Of a DNA stretch of 64,000 nucleotides, positions 17,001 to 32,176 are shown one piece after another. Below the pieces are notes generated by a model. It was not told the DNA's origin. It searched no databases and saw only the letters and a program-made list of their open reading frames with translations. Origin of the DNA: Himantopus leucocephalus. Lineage: Eukaryota > Chordata > Aves > Charadriiformes > Recurvirostridae. Each line of letters starts with the position of its first letter. The stretch's first letter is position 1. The stretch spans positions 146,797,580-146,861,579 of the forward strand of contig RSEF01000001.1 in NCBI GenBank assembly GCA_003993805.1. Reading direction: 5' to 3'. The position numbers were made by a program, and so were the translations under genes.

Positions 17001-19908
17001 CAAAATCCAGCCCATGCAGAGATCATTCAAGGGTCGGGAGCAGATGAGTCACAGGCATCTGTGGGGTGACATTATGTGGGTTCTGATTTTAACTGTCATT
17101 GCTTTTTCAGCAAACAAAGTATACACAAGCTAATTTTATTGAGCACTGCTATAACAAAACCTTCTTGTTGACTGCTCTCTGCAGAGGGCTTTAAAATAAA
17201 AGTTATAGCTATTTAACTGTCTTGCAGCTCAAAAAAGCGCAACTGAGACTGATCTTGACTAAAGTGTAGTTGTTTGCTGAATATAACTTTGCTGTAACTG
17301 CTGTCTTCCCAAAATACATGCACCTCTAAGAGCTGTTGTTATATCTCTACTGCCAATAGCATGTATTTGCAGTATTGAGTAGTGTTGGGTTCCCTCCACA
17401 AGGTTCTAGTTCTCTCCACAGTACTCAGAGGTTTAGGTCACTTATCCAGATACAGAGCCTCAGGCTCTATATAGCGTATATTGCATGTTATCTGAGATCA
17501 AAACAAATACCAAGGTAGTCATCTGAGCATGCAGCAAATATCTAAAAAAGGTTTGGACTCCTAAACTTACATGATTCATAGGTGGGTCCATCAACCTTCA
17601 ACAACTCTGGCTTTATTTTCTGTAACGACTCCCAGAGAATTAAATATAGATCTAGGAGTCTGCAAGCATGAGCACCCTAAATATTATAAGGTGAACTATG
17701 ATGGAAACCTACATCATACCTACCATCACCAGTAAATGCAGGATGGCTTATCCCTCACTGTGAGAAGGTCAAAGAGCTTCATGCTTACCACAGGGTGAGA
17801 TACTTCCCAGAGCCAAACACTGCAGTGGAGGTAACCCATGGGCCAGACCCTCAATGACCCTTCTCTGACTTATCTGAGCATCCATATCCTACACCAAGTG
17901 TACTGGTTTAGTAAAATGTGGACCCTAAGTTCTAGTTCCAGGTGACCTTCCAAATCCTTTTCAGGAAGGGCAGGATTGGCCTCTGAGAGTATTTAACAGC
18001 ATAAGTCAGTTTTGCCTCCTGTGCGGCATATTTCCATGTTTTCAGTGCATTATATAGGGAAAAGAAATACCACTGTCATATAATACACACGCCTTGCTTC
18101 TTACCCATTAATTGCTGGGAGCAGTTCTAAACTCATTTTATGCAGAGTGCGGTTTATATTTACGTGAGAATAACTTGACCTTGATTTTATTAAATTTGCA
18201 AATATGACAAAACAGCCTACACCACTACTTCTCAGAAGTGTTTTGTGAAGCACACTTACAGCACACTAAATGCTAAATGTTAAACATCATGATGTCAGGC
18301 AAAGTGCTGTTGGTGCAGTAGTGAAAACGGCAGCATTATAACATTCTTGATGTACTGGAACCAATCACTAAAATATTCTTGTTTGTTTCCACGTAGCACA
18401 ACTAAAAAAGATTGGCAACACACAGATGCATCTAGCCCAGTATCTAGAGAATAAAGACAAGTTTTTTCAATTACTTCTGACTTAAAGTTGCCTTACTCTG
18501 AAAGTTTTCTTCACTGTAAAGTACTATTCAAAATTATATGCCATGTTAGAGGTGCCAGGTAAACCTCTATTACTGCTGTGCGATACAAATGAGAAACAAT
18601 GAGCTTTGCTTAGTGCTCCATTGGAATACTGCTTACTCTGCTTCAGATTAATTTGCATTTAGGTGTGGGAATTTTACAAATGTGATATGACAGCTCGAAA
18701 TATTCCTTTTCCCGCACAGACAAACGTCAGGAAAATTATCCATCTGCATTCAGAACAGCACCCAACTGCACTGTTGCCTCCAATAAGATGATGTCTGATG
18801 TCATTCAAACAAACAGATGCATTCTTTCCTTTCCCAGGGTGAAAGAAGAAATATTTGTAAGTGGCAGCATATTTACTACTCTGCTAGTGCTAGTTTCATC
18901 CTTGTATGCTATTATTTTTCTCAAACAGTTCAGCTACACCAGTTTGAAACCTTGCTTAATAAACATTTATGTTTAATCCATCCAAATATTATTGGGGTCT
19001 TATCAAGGAATTTTCACAAGAATTAAATAAATGGAGGAAGGGCCATGTTATTACTTATTTGTTTAGCATCCCAAAGAACACAGATGTCCTGAACCTGGAT
19101 CAATAACAATTTTTTAATGAAAATGCAGGTCACAAACAGAATTCCCAGCCAGAAACAACTGCCTTCTAAGCTAATCTTCCTTACAGATGAGTAAATTCAC
19201 TACACAACCTGTTAAACAAATACCATCATGTTTACTTTCCACAATGCAAGAAAGACAAAAGCGGAGAAGCATTCCCAGGCACAAATAAAACACAGTAATT
19301 ACTTTTTTTTAAACAATTGTAAAAGCAATAACATAGTGTTTTGCATCTTTGACTACCTATATTAAGCAATTAATGGTGCACAGTAAGCTGAATGTCAACT
19401 AAATACTGCAAATTATTTGCTGCTGTTTATGCCTGGGCAATGCAACTCTGATTCTCTGAATATGTCCCATTCCATCAGGTCATATCAAATCATGTTTTGT
19501 CAGTGTTTATTAATTCATCCTAAATCCAGTCATATGACACACACTTCAGTGCACTTAGTATTAAAAAACACTTTCCATAATTCCAGTTATTTTTCAATGT
19601 TAATAGATACATCCGATTACCCAGGGGCTTGCACGTCAAGTTTATTGCATTTCAAGCATGTTTTTACTTAAGATGTTGGGCAGTCATTTAAAATACTATT
19701 CTCCTTTACTTTTAAACTGCAACCCACAAACTACTGAGGAGTTGATTTCCTGTTAGTAGGAGGAGTGACTTGAACTAAAGCTAATGGGAATTATTGAGGC
19801 GTAGCATTAAAGTTTCAGACAGCCTCAAGTTTCTAACAAGACTAAGAATTACTGCTGTGCCACTTATAGACTACTTTGTGAAAAGTAAAAGCTTAGCAAA
19901 GGAACACA

Positions 19909-19968
19909 GGCAAATTTCCTTCTACCCTGCTATGATTAGGCAAATTTTCTTCCACCCTGCTATGATTA
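19909..19968. repeat. Two-copy 30-bp tandem duplication
   Basis: The 30-bp unit starting GGCAAATTT and ending GCTATGATTA occurs at 19909-19938 and again at 19939-19968 with two mismatches. It is a local tandem duplication about 140 bp past the exon 4 donor on the transcribed strand. Confidence 0.85.
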
Positions 19969-20108
19969 AGTCTCATTTCAGTTGTACACACGGGACAACA
20001 AAAAATTAAGTATGTACATTATGTTCTGTAAGCATAGTTACATCCAGAAAAACAGGGAGTCAGGGGAAAGAAGGGGATGAAGAGAAAAAAATAAATTTAA
20101 TTGGTTTA

Positions 20109-20333
<225 letters not shown>

Positions 20334-23300
20334 CTACAGAAATGCCATGTAAAAAGGTTACTAAGCCACTTACCAAAACTGGAAGCCCACTTTAGCTTTC
20401 TTTATGCTCTTAGACTTACTACAGTACCAGCGTTACATCAAACATTTATGTTATCCTTTGAACAGAAGAGTTGTCATTTGAAAATAAAGCAGTTTGGATG
20501 CTGTATTGAAGCAAACAAACAGAACTGGTACATTTTCCAAATCAAAATTACTTCAGTGATGAAAAAAATATTAACCGCAACCTCCAATAATAAATACAGT
20601 CCTCTTTCAAATGCTCAAATTAACTTAGAGGTACTTAGAAAGTCAAAAAGCATCGCAGCTAGATATATAAAATTTCAACAAAGATTCTGTAAAACTACTA
20701 ATTTAAATAAATTGCTTCCAATATGTAAATCAATTATTTCTAATGTACTCATGAATAGTTGCTAATTCCAGTAAAGCCAGATTTGTATAGAAGAAATTAA
20801 ATCAGCACTTCTTATTTACTGTTTGTATCCTTCTTCTATCCACCGTATGCTTTTCTCTGTATGTTCTTTCTTTTGCTCCTCCCTCTCTGCATCCCATTAA
20901 AATTGTTCTAATTGCATTCTTCTGCTCAGTGGTCTGCTAGTCACAACTGGGAAAGGCAACAACTACTTAGAGGTTCATTTAGAACCAACATTAACGCTGT
21001 GTCAAGAACTGGCTATTAAAGGGGAGTGTGAAAAGAGCTTTTAGGGTCTAAATTCCCTGGAGGGAATGGAAAGATGCTAATGCTTGTTCTCCTTACCCTG
21101 AAGTTCTAAAGTCAGCAAATAAGAGCTTCATCTCCCCCAGCCTTCCTTGCTATTATAGCATATTTACCTGAAATTACTACATTGAACTTGCTTGTGAACA
21201 CTCCCTTAGAAACACATCTACACTTTGTCTAAAATGAAAGTATTTAATAATATTTATATTGATTATATTATCTGAAGGAATATGCTATCAAATAATTCTG
21301 CCAACTGTACAAACCTCTGACATTTAGGATGTGCTTCAATTGCAGTACATTAAAATGGCAGCACTGTGCTTTTGACTTGGAAAATGTATGAGCTGACCTG
21401 GGTTTAGTTAGGCCACTGAACTGCGTAGTCTAAAGAACTTATCATCCTTGAAATATAAATAAATATTTCACTCTAATTAGAGCTGCAGAAAGCAGCTCAC
21501 CCAATGTGCAGACTCTGTGAACAAGTCCCTCCAAGCTTCAGCGTTTCCCACCCTTCGCTCAGCAGGCTGGTGACGAGGTTTGCTGCTGCCCTGACAGAAC
21601 ATTTCTGACATCCAAACTGATGCAGTTTTTTAACCTAATGGGATGATGCTTTATAATCTCACTAGGAACTTGATTTTTCTTGCTTTCTTTATCATTTTCA
21701 AGTTTCTGTTGGGTAGATGTGAGTTGAAACAGGAATGTCTACTAATCAGAGCAAAACAGATCTAAGAGAGGTCTTAAGAATAGCACATATAGATAACACT
21801 TAGATAAAAGATACTTACAAAAGCCTGTAGCTGTTTTTCACAAGCCACTGTGCTTTTTATGATGGTGTTGTTTCACACAGTTTAAGATCAAACAGCTACT
21901 TGCTGTCCTGAGCTTATAAAATATCATCATATCTTGTGAGGATACACTAACCCTAAGCATAATTTCCCTTGTTTCTTGGTCTTAGAAACCGAGAGTGTCT
22001 TATAAGTTTATATGGGACAGTTTTATTTATAAATCCAGGAAAGCACTTGATTTCCATTCTGCAGAAAATAAGGGAGGAGCTGTCATCAGCAACTGCTGAT
22101 AGAATAACATTGCTCCAACTAGTTGTGCGAGTGCCTTTAATTTGTCTTTGAAATAAGATATATAACGAAGTCTATAGAAAGCAGAGGGATTTTTTCCCCC
22201 ATGACATAGAAATCATAAATAAGTCAAATCAGTAAATTGTTTAGAAATATCTAACAATAAATCTGCTTTCACAAACTTCAGTAGTTGGTGATTTAGGTAA
22301 CAAAAACCAGTCTAAAAAATCTTCATTCATAGAAGAGCTTGCCTATGATGATATATATTATACCAAAAGCATAAATAATGCCAATGGGAGTACACTATCT
22401 TTTTCAATATGTACCTTCATAAATATATCAGAGCCATCACACCAATAGACTTAGAAATGCTTTCTCTCTGCAAGCTTTAATATTAGAAGGAAAACAGCAC
22501 TGAAATCTTTGTTTATGTCCAATTGGCTTTGCATATATGTATGTAATATTTTTTTTAATAAGAAATAAAAATTGAAATATAACATGCGCATCACAAAAAC
22601 ATCATTACTTTATTCTTCTATGCTTGTGGTATAAGCAGTTGAAAGGGATGTGTGTTTACACAGTCAGAGCTAATAACGTGCAGAATTCTGAATTTATTTT
22701 TCCTGTGCTAACATTGTAACTGTCTTCTGAAGAAAAACTCTCCTGAGAACGGTATCACAACACGGAGCAGACTACACTGTGTATTTTGCAAGTTCCTGAG
22801 GGTAGAAGTGGGTGGACTGTAGTAATGCACTCCCACACGACCACGAGTACACCTGCTCCACAAATTCTTTCTGACAGCACCACAGCTCTGAACGAGGAGT
22901 GTGGACCTGAAGATTTAATCTCAGTTGCAACACTGATGCCAGCTATAGCTCAAGGCAACTCAGATAAACAGATTTCCTCTGTTCTCAATCCATAAGATCG
23001 GAGTAATACTAACATACTAAAGGAATATTCATCTGATTAGTTTTAGTAGATTTTTCTGAAGATTTAGGACTCAATCCATAGATATACTTAGTTTGTGTTG
23101 TTGGAATCTAGCCAGGAATGATCTTTCAGCAAATCCATGGCCACCAGATTCACTGCCCAGAGCTTCAGCAAAGCTCTGTGTCCCTTTTGTCTCTGGCACT
23201 GCTGTGGCAGGGGGGTGGAAGGGAGCCCCGCTCCCTTTTCAGTGCTACTTTCTGTCTCTGAACTGACGCTCACCTTAGATCTTAGCCTTCTTCCCCTCTT

Positions 23301-25569
23301 CCCCTCCAACAGCATTGATCACCCAGGTGTTGAGTCAAACATCTGTGGCAAGCAGCAGACTTAGCTGGCCTTCCATGCATAGGAAGGGCTTGCCAAAGAG
23401 ACTACTCTCCCTTTCTAAATCCTAAATATGAATGCTAACTGAAAAGTAGAGGTTTAATGACCTATTTCAAGGCCATGTGATGGAAAAGCACTTGGTTACC
23501 TATGTATCTAAGCCAGCAAGGTGCCCCAATGGCTTCAGTGGGAGTCTCTTATGCAGTTAAAACTATACATGTGAATTAATCAGGATCTAACAAGCTGATC
23601 TGTCATTATGTTCTTTCTAGTGGGAAGATAATATCATACAGACAGCCACAGCCAAGCTTTATTGCTCCTAAAATTTTAAAAGGAATGGCAAATTTTTCTG
23701 CTAACATAAGTACTCAAAACACAACTGGAGTTTGATGCATTTGCCCCAACAGAGAACCCACTGCATAGTGTCAGTCATTGATTATAGGGCATAACGACAA
23801 TAATAATGTCCTCACAGTTAGTCATTTCTGTAATTAACGATTAGCTCGTCAATGTACAAACTGCTCTTAGCTTCTCCTATAGCTGATAGCTAAAAAATCC
23901 TGGTCATTAGCAACACTGAACATCTGAATTCTTTGGGACTCTGCCCAGCCTGATGCAGATTACTCATCTGTGATACTCAACGGCAGTCATGCTGTACAGT
24001 GAATTTTTTGCTGAATACTGCGTGTGCGAATGCTTCCAAAAATAGATACAGAGCTTACTGGCATAACTGCTTTATTCAGTGAAGTTACTCAGGAATGTCT
24101 TTTTCCCTTTTTTTGCAAGTTAGGGCTTAAACGAAAGACAAGTGAATCAATAAAGAAAATTGCCAACAATTCCATCTTGACTCTGGCCTTTTTTTACTAT
24201 TTTTATTTTTGGTATAATATATATCATTCTAATATTGAAGAAAAACATTTATTTTGGAGAAAAATATGATAATCATGATACTGTCCCATACATGCATTAT
24301 AGTGCAGAAAGACTATTACATACGCATTTTGTTTCCCCAGATTTTTGGAAACATAACTCATGAAAACTCTATGGAATTCATCCCGTTGGAGAGAATCAGC
24401 ACAAAATCTGTTCTATTTCTGAATGAAGAGGTTTAGCTTTTAGAAGAATATACTGGACATAAGAGTTGTGCTGGTCTTTCACACAGGGATGAATTTCATC
24501 CTGGTGTCTGTCCCGATCAGAAAACAGAAACTACTCCTGTTAATATTATTGAGAACCTAGCTTACTGAATTTAGTAGGTCTGGGACTGTAATCCTTTTTG
24601 CCATGTTCATTTCTCCTACTTCTCTAAACAAGTTTTCATCTCCCAAATTTCCAATGATCGTCCAAGTTATATTCTGATAATATCCCTTCAGTACATATAC
24701 ATGGTTTCACTAAGCGTTGTTGTCCTCTGAGACAGGAATGTCTCTATCGAATTTACAATCCAAGGCTTTAAATGAATCTTTTAGTTTTATGTCAAAACCA
24801 TCAAGAGCATTTTATAGGGAAAAATGAATCCTAGGAGTCAAACAAAACTCATTATTTATCACAAGGGATGCCAACATTTTTACCACGATTACATCTTTTT
24901 CAGGAAGGCAAAGTAGATGGAACTGTAATTGATGACTGCCGCTCAGAGCAGTGTTAAAACATCCTAAAACTAGTCACACTAGTCATTAAAGAAGTGACAG
25001 CATTAAGAAAATCAATATCAAACAATTAAACTGCATCTAAGAGAAATCTTTCCACAATTTCAGCAGATATTATGAACAAAGCAAAATAAGAAAGCCAATA
25101 GTCTTTGTTTTCATCTACTTGAATGTTTGGCTGTTTTCAGCAGAATGTGTTAATGAACATTGGAAAGGTGCACATTAACATATTTGATAGAAGGTAAAAT
25201 GCAATGAGGGGATTTAATCAAAGCAATGAAGGAGTCTAATTAATGCAATCAGCATTAGGTCGTGCAAATATTTTCATTGAATGCCATCTTGTAAAGCCAG
25301 TGACGTGCAGGATTTTTGCTACTTAATGCTATGCTGATGCCTGTACACGCTAGGATCAACAGACATGCCTGGGTAAAAAAGGCTACATTCATAGCTTTCT
25401 TCTCAGAATCCTTTAAACATAGAAAACAAATGAAGTTTTCCATGAAGTTTTCCAAAAACCTGAAAATCAAGTCTGTTGATAATTGTGTTACACCAAGATA
25501 TGTTTTTTCCTGTCATTTTTAACTTGATTTTATTTTTCTTTTAAGTTGTTTTTAAAATATTACAGATAC

Positions 25570-25876
25570 ATACTCTAAAGCACTAACTTACCTGTTTATT
25601 TTATAGCCCTGTACGTTATAGCTTGTCATTTATAGAAAAGTCTTTCCCACGCTGTTTAAGAAAGCAACCTGCCCTAGCAATAACTTGCCCTTTGCCTTAA
25701 GAAAACATTAAATAACACAGTGNATACTCTAAAGCACTAACTTACCTGTTTATTTTATAGCCCTGTATGTTATAGCTTGTCATTTATAGAAGAGTCTTTC
25801 CCACACTGTTTAAGAAAGCAACCTGCCCTAGCAATAACTTGCCCTTTACCTTAAGAAAACATTAAATAACACAGTG
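25570..25876. repeat. 153-bp direct duplication flanking a single N
   Basis: Bases 25570-25722 and 25724-25876 are the same 153-bp sequence with about four substitutions, separated only by one N at 25723. The equal lengths and abrupt ends at the N suggest that an assembly join kept both alleles, or both contig ends. A true tandem duplication is the alternative. Confidence 0.9.
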
Positions 25877-26100
25877 TTTTTAAAAATAAAAATATTTAGG
25901 AACAGAAGGTTCATGTTCCTACATGCTTTAGGCACCACTTTCTAAAATGATGGCATGAATTACAATTGAATTTAAATGAAGTATTTGAAGATTAAATAAT
26001 AATTAAGTTGGGCTCTTCCTTCATAATGCAAGGATTGCAAGGCGGTATCTACCCCATTTTATAAAAAACAAGTTCTTTGATATACCTTAAGTCCTTTTGT

Positions 26101-26200
26101 NNNNNNNNNNNNNNNNNNNNNNNNNNNNNNNNNNNNNNNNNNNNNNNNNNNNNNNNNNNNNNNNNNNNNNNNNNNNNNNNNNNNNNNNNNNNNNNNNNNN
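26101..26200. other. Assembly gap (100 N)
   Basis: Exactly 100 Ns, the usual placeholder for a gap of unknown size, within GLRA2 intron 3. The flanks are ordinary AT-rich intron sequence. Confidence 0.95.
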
Positions 26201-27287
26201 AAAGTCAGGCTGGGATTTGTCACTAGACCCTTTCTAGAATGGGTTTAACCCACTTTTTGTATATAAGCACCTGATAATTAGTATGGATTTATTGCATGAT
26301 TGTAAGAAAACCATCTAAAGTCTCTCTCTAGACTAACCGCAGTAGTCAGGTATATGTATGTTTGAATAAATAATTGCTCTTTTTTTGTTCATTGTTTGAA
26401 AAAGAAGATTAAAAAACTCAGCACGTTTTTAAATGCACTCTGAAAAAATATTTTTCATTTTTCTCAGCAAATATTGAATAAAAGAAAATTTACTTGTAGA
26501 CTAAAACAGAAGAAAGTTGGACTAAAATTTTCATTTCCATTTTTTTTTAGCTTGACTTTGTTAACCCTAAATATTGGCAATTTTTAAAAGAAAAATCTCA
26601 CCTTGAAATGAAAAAGTGAACTATTTATTATTATATATATCCAAATTAAAACTCTGACATTTTCACTTCGGCCTTTTTTTTTTTGACTGATAGCCTTCTT
26701 TGAATTCAGTCAAAATACACATTTCTGTCAGCTGGGATCCTATCATTTCCTAGAACCAGTTTAACCCTCAAAATACCCAAGTCTCCTTACAGCCATGTGG
26801 CTTAGTCATTTGAGTCAAGTTATGCATTCACTTCAATTACCGTTGTGGCTGCAATTCACAGAGATTTAGCTAAGTTAAACAAGACCATTCTGGTAGCTCT
26901 GTCAGCACAGTCTGCAGCAGCAGATAATTCAGCATGTGGTGTAAGACCCACTCAAAGTATAGATTACTTGGCGGGAAGCCCCTCATCTGAGCTCCAGCCA
27001 TTCCTCTGCCTCTTCAGTGCTAATAAAACCTCAGAAATCTGGTTTGCACACACTTCTCTTTGCTGCCATCACAGCCACTACAGACTATGGTGCAGCTACT
27101 CCCTGTGTACGTTTAGACTTGACAGTTGAGTTTAATAATTTATATACCTCTTCATATAGTTATTTAATATTTATTTTATTTTAATTCACCTGATAGACTT
27201 TTAGTAGCTTAGCAACTTAGTAAACATCCTCACGTCCTGAGCATCTCTATTCTATATCACATCCCACTCCTTCACAAGATGGCTTCA

Positions 27288-27659
<372 letters not shown>

Positions 27660-28865
27660 TCATGTGAATATGGATCAAAAGCAAAACATTAACAACACTA
27701 ATTTAATTAACCTAGTTACATTGGAAGTTTTTATAAAAATACACAGAACTACGTCCTTGCATTTAAGGATTGATGAGAGGAGTTGAATGAGAGCATGAGT
27801 ATGACAGCTTTTTCTTTATCCACAGTACCAGCACAGAATATACTGTAGCATTGCAACCACTCCTCTCTCCCTTCCTTCTCAAACTTAAAATCAAAAGATT
27901 ATCTCCCCACAGCTGTTCCGCTCTGTATGCAATGACTTGCCACCAAAATTCCCAGCAAGGGCCACTTTTCACATTGACTCCAATCCACTGAAAAAGGATT
28001 TGGACAAGCAGCTCTTCATGCACCTGGTCAGGAGATGTCTGCCTTGCCATACAAAAACATTTTAGCAATATCTGTTCTGGCTTGACACAGCTTTCATTAA
28101 GCAGCTATTTGTGATCTCTTCCCTCCTACCTCTCTTCCTTTTATTTAGCAGTCACTGACGTGTAGCAGAATGAATGGGGACTTAATATTTAATTAGTTGT
28201 CTATTAACCTCCTAGTTTTTTTAGGCGTGATGAAATCAACAGGGGTTCTCAACTGAATCAAAAAGGATTAATGCTAAATGCCTGAATTCCAGTGACACAA
28301 AAGTTGATAAAAGCATTGAGTATTGAGTGCTTTCTTCTCTCTTTTCTCATTATTATTTTTAATCACATAACTTTCCTTATCTTAAAAAAAACAATGTCAG
28401 TGCACAGAATATAAATACCTACATTTGGTTTCATATTTAAATCAGAAACTGCTTTAAAAAAGATGGAAACATTTTTAATTTCTTTTTTTGAAAAATGGAA
28501 AGATAAAGTAATGTGCCCAGTGAAACTCAGTACACTATCAGCTTCCTGAGTGCTAGACCATCCACCTTTGAGAAAAAAAAAAAAACCCCATGTTGATTTT
28601 GGGAAGAAAAAACACAACAGTAATATGTTTTGAGGCTGCTAAATTTCAATGAAGTGTGTTGTTCAACTCAGTTTTTGCAACAATTTTTTAAAAAAACCCC
28701 ACTTCTTTTTTATGTTGTAAATGAGTTTTCACTTTCAAAACCAAGCTAAAACAAGCCAAATAGTCTGCTATTCTCCCTCCATAGTACCATTTTTTCCTTT
28801 TTACTTGATGATATTTCTACTAGTTGGGCAGCTTGACCAACATATTTCTCTACATCTAAACAAAT

Positions 28866-30430
28866 AGAATCATTGAATCATTGAAGTTGGAAGGAACCTC
28901 TGGAGATCACCCAGCCCCCCTAGTCCATCTTATGTTTAAGTGGGATGTCCTGCATTTCAGTTTGTGCCCACTACCTCTTGTCATGTCGCTGGACATCACT
29001 GAGAAGAATCTGGCTCCATTGTCTTTAACTACCCACCATCAGGTATTTATGCACAGGGATAAGATGCCCCTGAACCTTCTCTTCTCCAGGCGGAGCAGAC
29101 TCAGCAATCTCTTCTTGTATGAGAGACCCTCCAGTCCTCCAGTCACCTTTGTCACCCTTTGCTGGGCCCATACCAGTAAGCCCATGTCTCTCTTGTACTG
29201 GGGAGCCCAGAGCTGGACCCAGCACTCCGGATGTGTCTCACCAGTGCTGAGCCCAGTGAAGGATCCCCTCCCTCAGCCTGCTGGCAACGCTCTGCCTAAT
29301 GTAGCCCGGGATGCTATTGGCCTTCTTTGCTGCAAGGGCACGTTACTGGCGCATGTTTAATTTGTTGTACACTGGGACCCATGGCCTTTTCTGCAAAGCT
29401 GCGTTCCAGCTCGTCATCTCCCAGAGTGTTCCTCCCCTGCTGCTGGACTGCATCTCCCCTTGTTGAACATGGTGAGGCTCCTGTTGGCCCATTTCTGTGG
29501 CCTATCCATGTCCCTCTGAATGGCAGCACAGCTCTGTGGGGCATCAACCATTCCTCTCAGTCTTGTATCTCCTGCAAAATTGTTGAGGGTGCACTCTGTC
29601 CCATTATCCAGGTAATTAATGAAGGTGTTAAACAGTATTGGCCCAGTATCAACCCCTGCAGTATACTATTAGTAACTGGCCTCCAGCTGGACTTTGTGAT
29701 GCTGATCACAACTCTTTGAGCATGGCAATTCAACCAGTTTTCCATGTACCTCACTGCCCATTTAGCTAATCTGTTCCAATAGTTTTTCTGTGAGGATGCT
29801 GTGAGAGACAGTGCCAAAAGCCTTGCTAAAGTTGAGATGAACAACACCCACTGCTCTCCGTCATCCATGAAGCCAGTCAAGTTATCATAGAAGGCTATTA
29901 GCGTGTTCAGGAATAATTTCCCCTTCATAAATCCATGCTGACTACCTCCAGTCATCTTCCTGTCCTTCATATCTGGAAATGGCTTCAAGGAGGATTTGCT
30001 TCAGGCTTTGAGGCAAGGCTGATCAGCCTTTAGTTCCTGGATCCTCCTCCTGGTCCTTCTTGAAGACAGAAGTGACTATTTTTTTTCCTGTGATGAGGAA
30101 CCTCCTCCAGTCACCATGACCTCTCAAAGATAATTAAGGATGGCCTCACAATGCCATCAGCCAGCTCCCTCAGCACTTGTGGGTGCTTCCTATGTGGTCC
30201 CATGGACTCGTCTGTGTCCTGTCTGCCTAAATGCTCTGTAGCCTGATTCTTCTCCACTGAGTTTTGCTTGCCCTGGACTTTCCCACAGGTCTCAGGGTCA
30301 TGGGATTCCTGAAGATCAGTCTTATCAATAAAGACTGAGGTGAAGGAGGCATTGAGTGCCTTGGCATTTTCCCATGTTCTTTGTCAACTTTTGTTTAATC
30401 TCATGGTGTTGTCTTGCAAAATCTGCCATA
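28866..30430 (-). mobile_element. CR1 LINE, degraded minus-strand copy
   Basis: The plus strand begins with the reverse complement of a CR1 3' end (AGAATCATTGAATCATTGAAG, then GGAAGGAACCTCTGGAGATC). Reading leftward on the minus strand, fragments of the CR1 ORF2 reverse transcriptase are visible. Near 30350 there is an ALNASFTSVF-like segment. In 29557-29988 come SQHGFMKGK, FYDNLTGFMDD, NWLNCHAQRVV and SWRPVTNSILQGLILG. Stops and frameshifts interrupt the frame throughout, so this is a dead copy of about 1.5 kb, 5'-truncated as usual for CR1. The right boundary is approximate. Confidence 0.88.
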
Positions 30431-30856
30431 TGTGAGCCCTACAGCTTTCAATTTCTGAGTGCCAGCATAACCTAGTAAACATGCTTACCTATGTTAGGAA
30501 ATATACTATCATACCACAGACTGCAGTTCAGATATACACTAAGTAGGTACATGCTAGAGCACTGTGTCTTACGACAAAGCAAATATCTCCCTCTATCTCT
30601 CTACTCAATTATGTAACGTCTTTTACTTGCCTTCTGCTGGTAGATGTGGAATAGTATAAAAACTCAGTAAACCTGAATACTGCCAGCAAAACAGGTCATG
30701 TTCTCTTCATCCTCAGAGTTTTCTGGAAATAACTTTATTGATGAGATATGACCAATTCAATTTGGTTTCTGATCATTTATTATTGTTTATAAACATCAAA
30801 AGTGTAATGCAAGATTTGCAACAAAATGAGCATAGCAGATACTTTTCAGAGGATCT

Positions 30857-30872
30857 ATTCTATGATTCTATG
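30857..30872 (+). repeat. CR1-type 3' octamer pair (possible solo tail)
   Basis: Two exact tandem copies of ATTCTATG, the octamer that ends CR1 elements, with no clear CR1 body on the left. It may be an extremely 5'-truncated CR1 insertion in plus orientation, or chance. Confidence 0.4.
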
Positions 30873-32176
30873 ATCTTAAAACCTAATATTTGATCATATA
30901 ACTTACCAATTCTAAGCTAAAAGTCCAACTTTCTCTTAAAGTCAATAAGCTAGTAATGTTTCTAAGTGTGCATAGGAAACACAAGCCAAATGAAGTAGAT
31001 AAGAAAAAGATAACTAACTGATCACTGAAGTTTACAATCCTTTTGTTCTTTTTTTATTGACCTTTTTTTCCTACCGTTGATATTATTCCAGTGGGGAGGG
31101 GTTGTATAGGTGTTGTACATCTTAAGGAAGAAGTGCACTTTAAAGAGGGCACACAACATCACTTTTTCCAATGGAACATTTCACATACTCCATCCTATAT
31201 GATTTTTCTAATCTAATAGTTCATTTAAAATGAAAGCAGTAAACTTCTATGAAGTACAGCCAAGGTTTGAGTACAGAATCTAAAACTCTTCAAAGGCAAT
31301 GGAAACATTCAATTTGACTTTACTGCCCAAAATCTAAAAAGACTTGACACCACCTCTAACAAATTAAGCAACATATACTTTATAATGAACTCCTTTTTTT
31401 CCCCCTACTTTTTCTTTTGTCACCTCCAATGCAACAAGGTAACAGTCCAGGTGCTTTTCAGGCACATTCAAGATAATCAAAGTGATTTTCAAGTCATAAG
31501 GAAAATGTCTGTTCATGAAAGAACTCAGGCAAAAAAAAAATCAAACCCAAACCAGGTAGTTAACACTCAAATCCACCGGAAAGTGGATGTCTGGTGTTCT
31601 GACAAACAGCGAAAATGGCTTCTGTTCCCTGCAGCTCCCATCCCCCTGCTTCCCTAGATGGTCTGTCACTGCTGCTAGTAGACGGGACTCTCCAATACAC
31701 TGCCTTCTTGCAAAGCCCTCACATTATGATGTGTCATACACCTCCTGTCACTTCGGGACACTTAGCACTTATAGAAAATCCTCAGCACTCATCTGCTCAC
31801 CTTACCTGCAAGAAATCTGAATATACCATATATTCCCCTGAATTTACTGTGATGTATTGCCTCATAGCTCTTGTACCAAAGGTGACTGTGACCTTGCCAA
31901 AGTCTGGCTAGAGAGTGAATCCTTTCCTTGTCAGCTGCCAGAGGGGGTGAATCCATCCCAATGCGTGGGGGAGTCCCCACAGTGAGTGGCCAGTGCTGAA
32001 AGATGTACGCTGAGCCCCATCCAGCTGCTAACAGCAGCTTTTGCTGAATATTCTCCAGTATTGGTAACACACGGCCCCAGAGCTTCCTTCATTTGGTAGG
32101 TTCTTGAGAAGATTTACTTGTACTCTTGCCCTGGAGATCATCCTAACTGCAGCTAATCATATCTGTATTCTCACAT

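Noticed and set aside
28881..29719. Plus-strand ORFs of 159 and 130 codons
   Set aside because: They are antisense to the degraded CR1 ORF2 on the minus strand.
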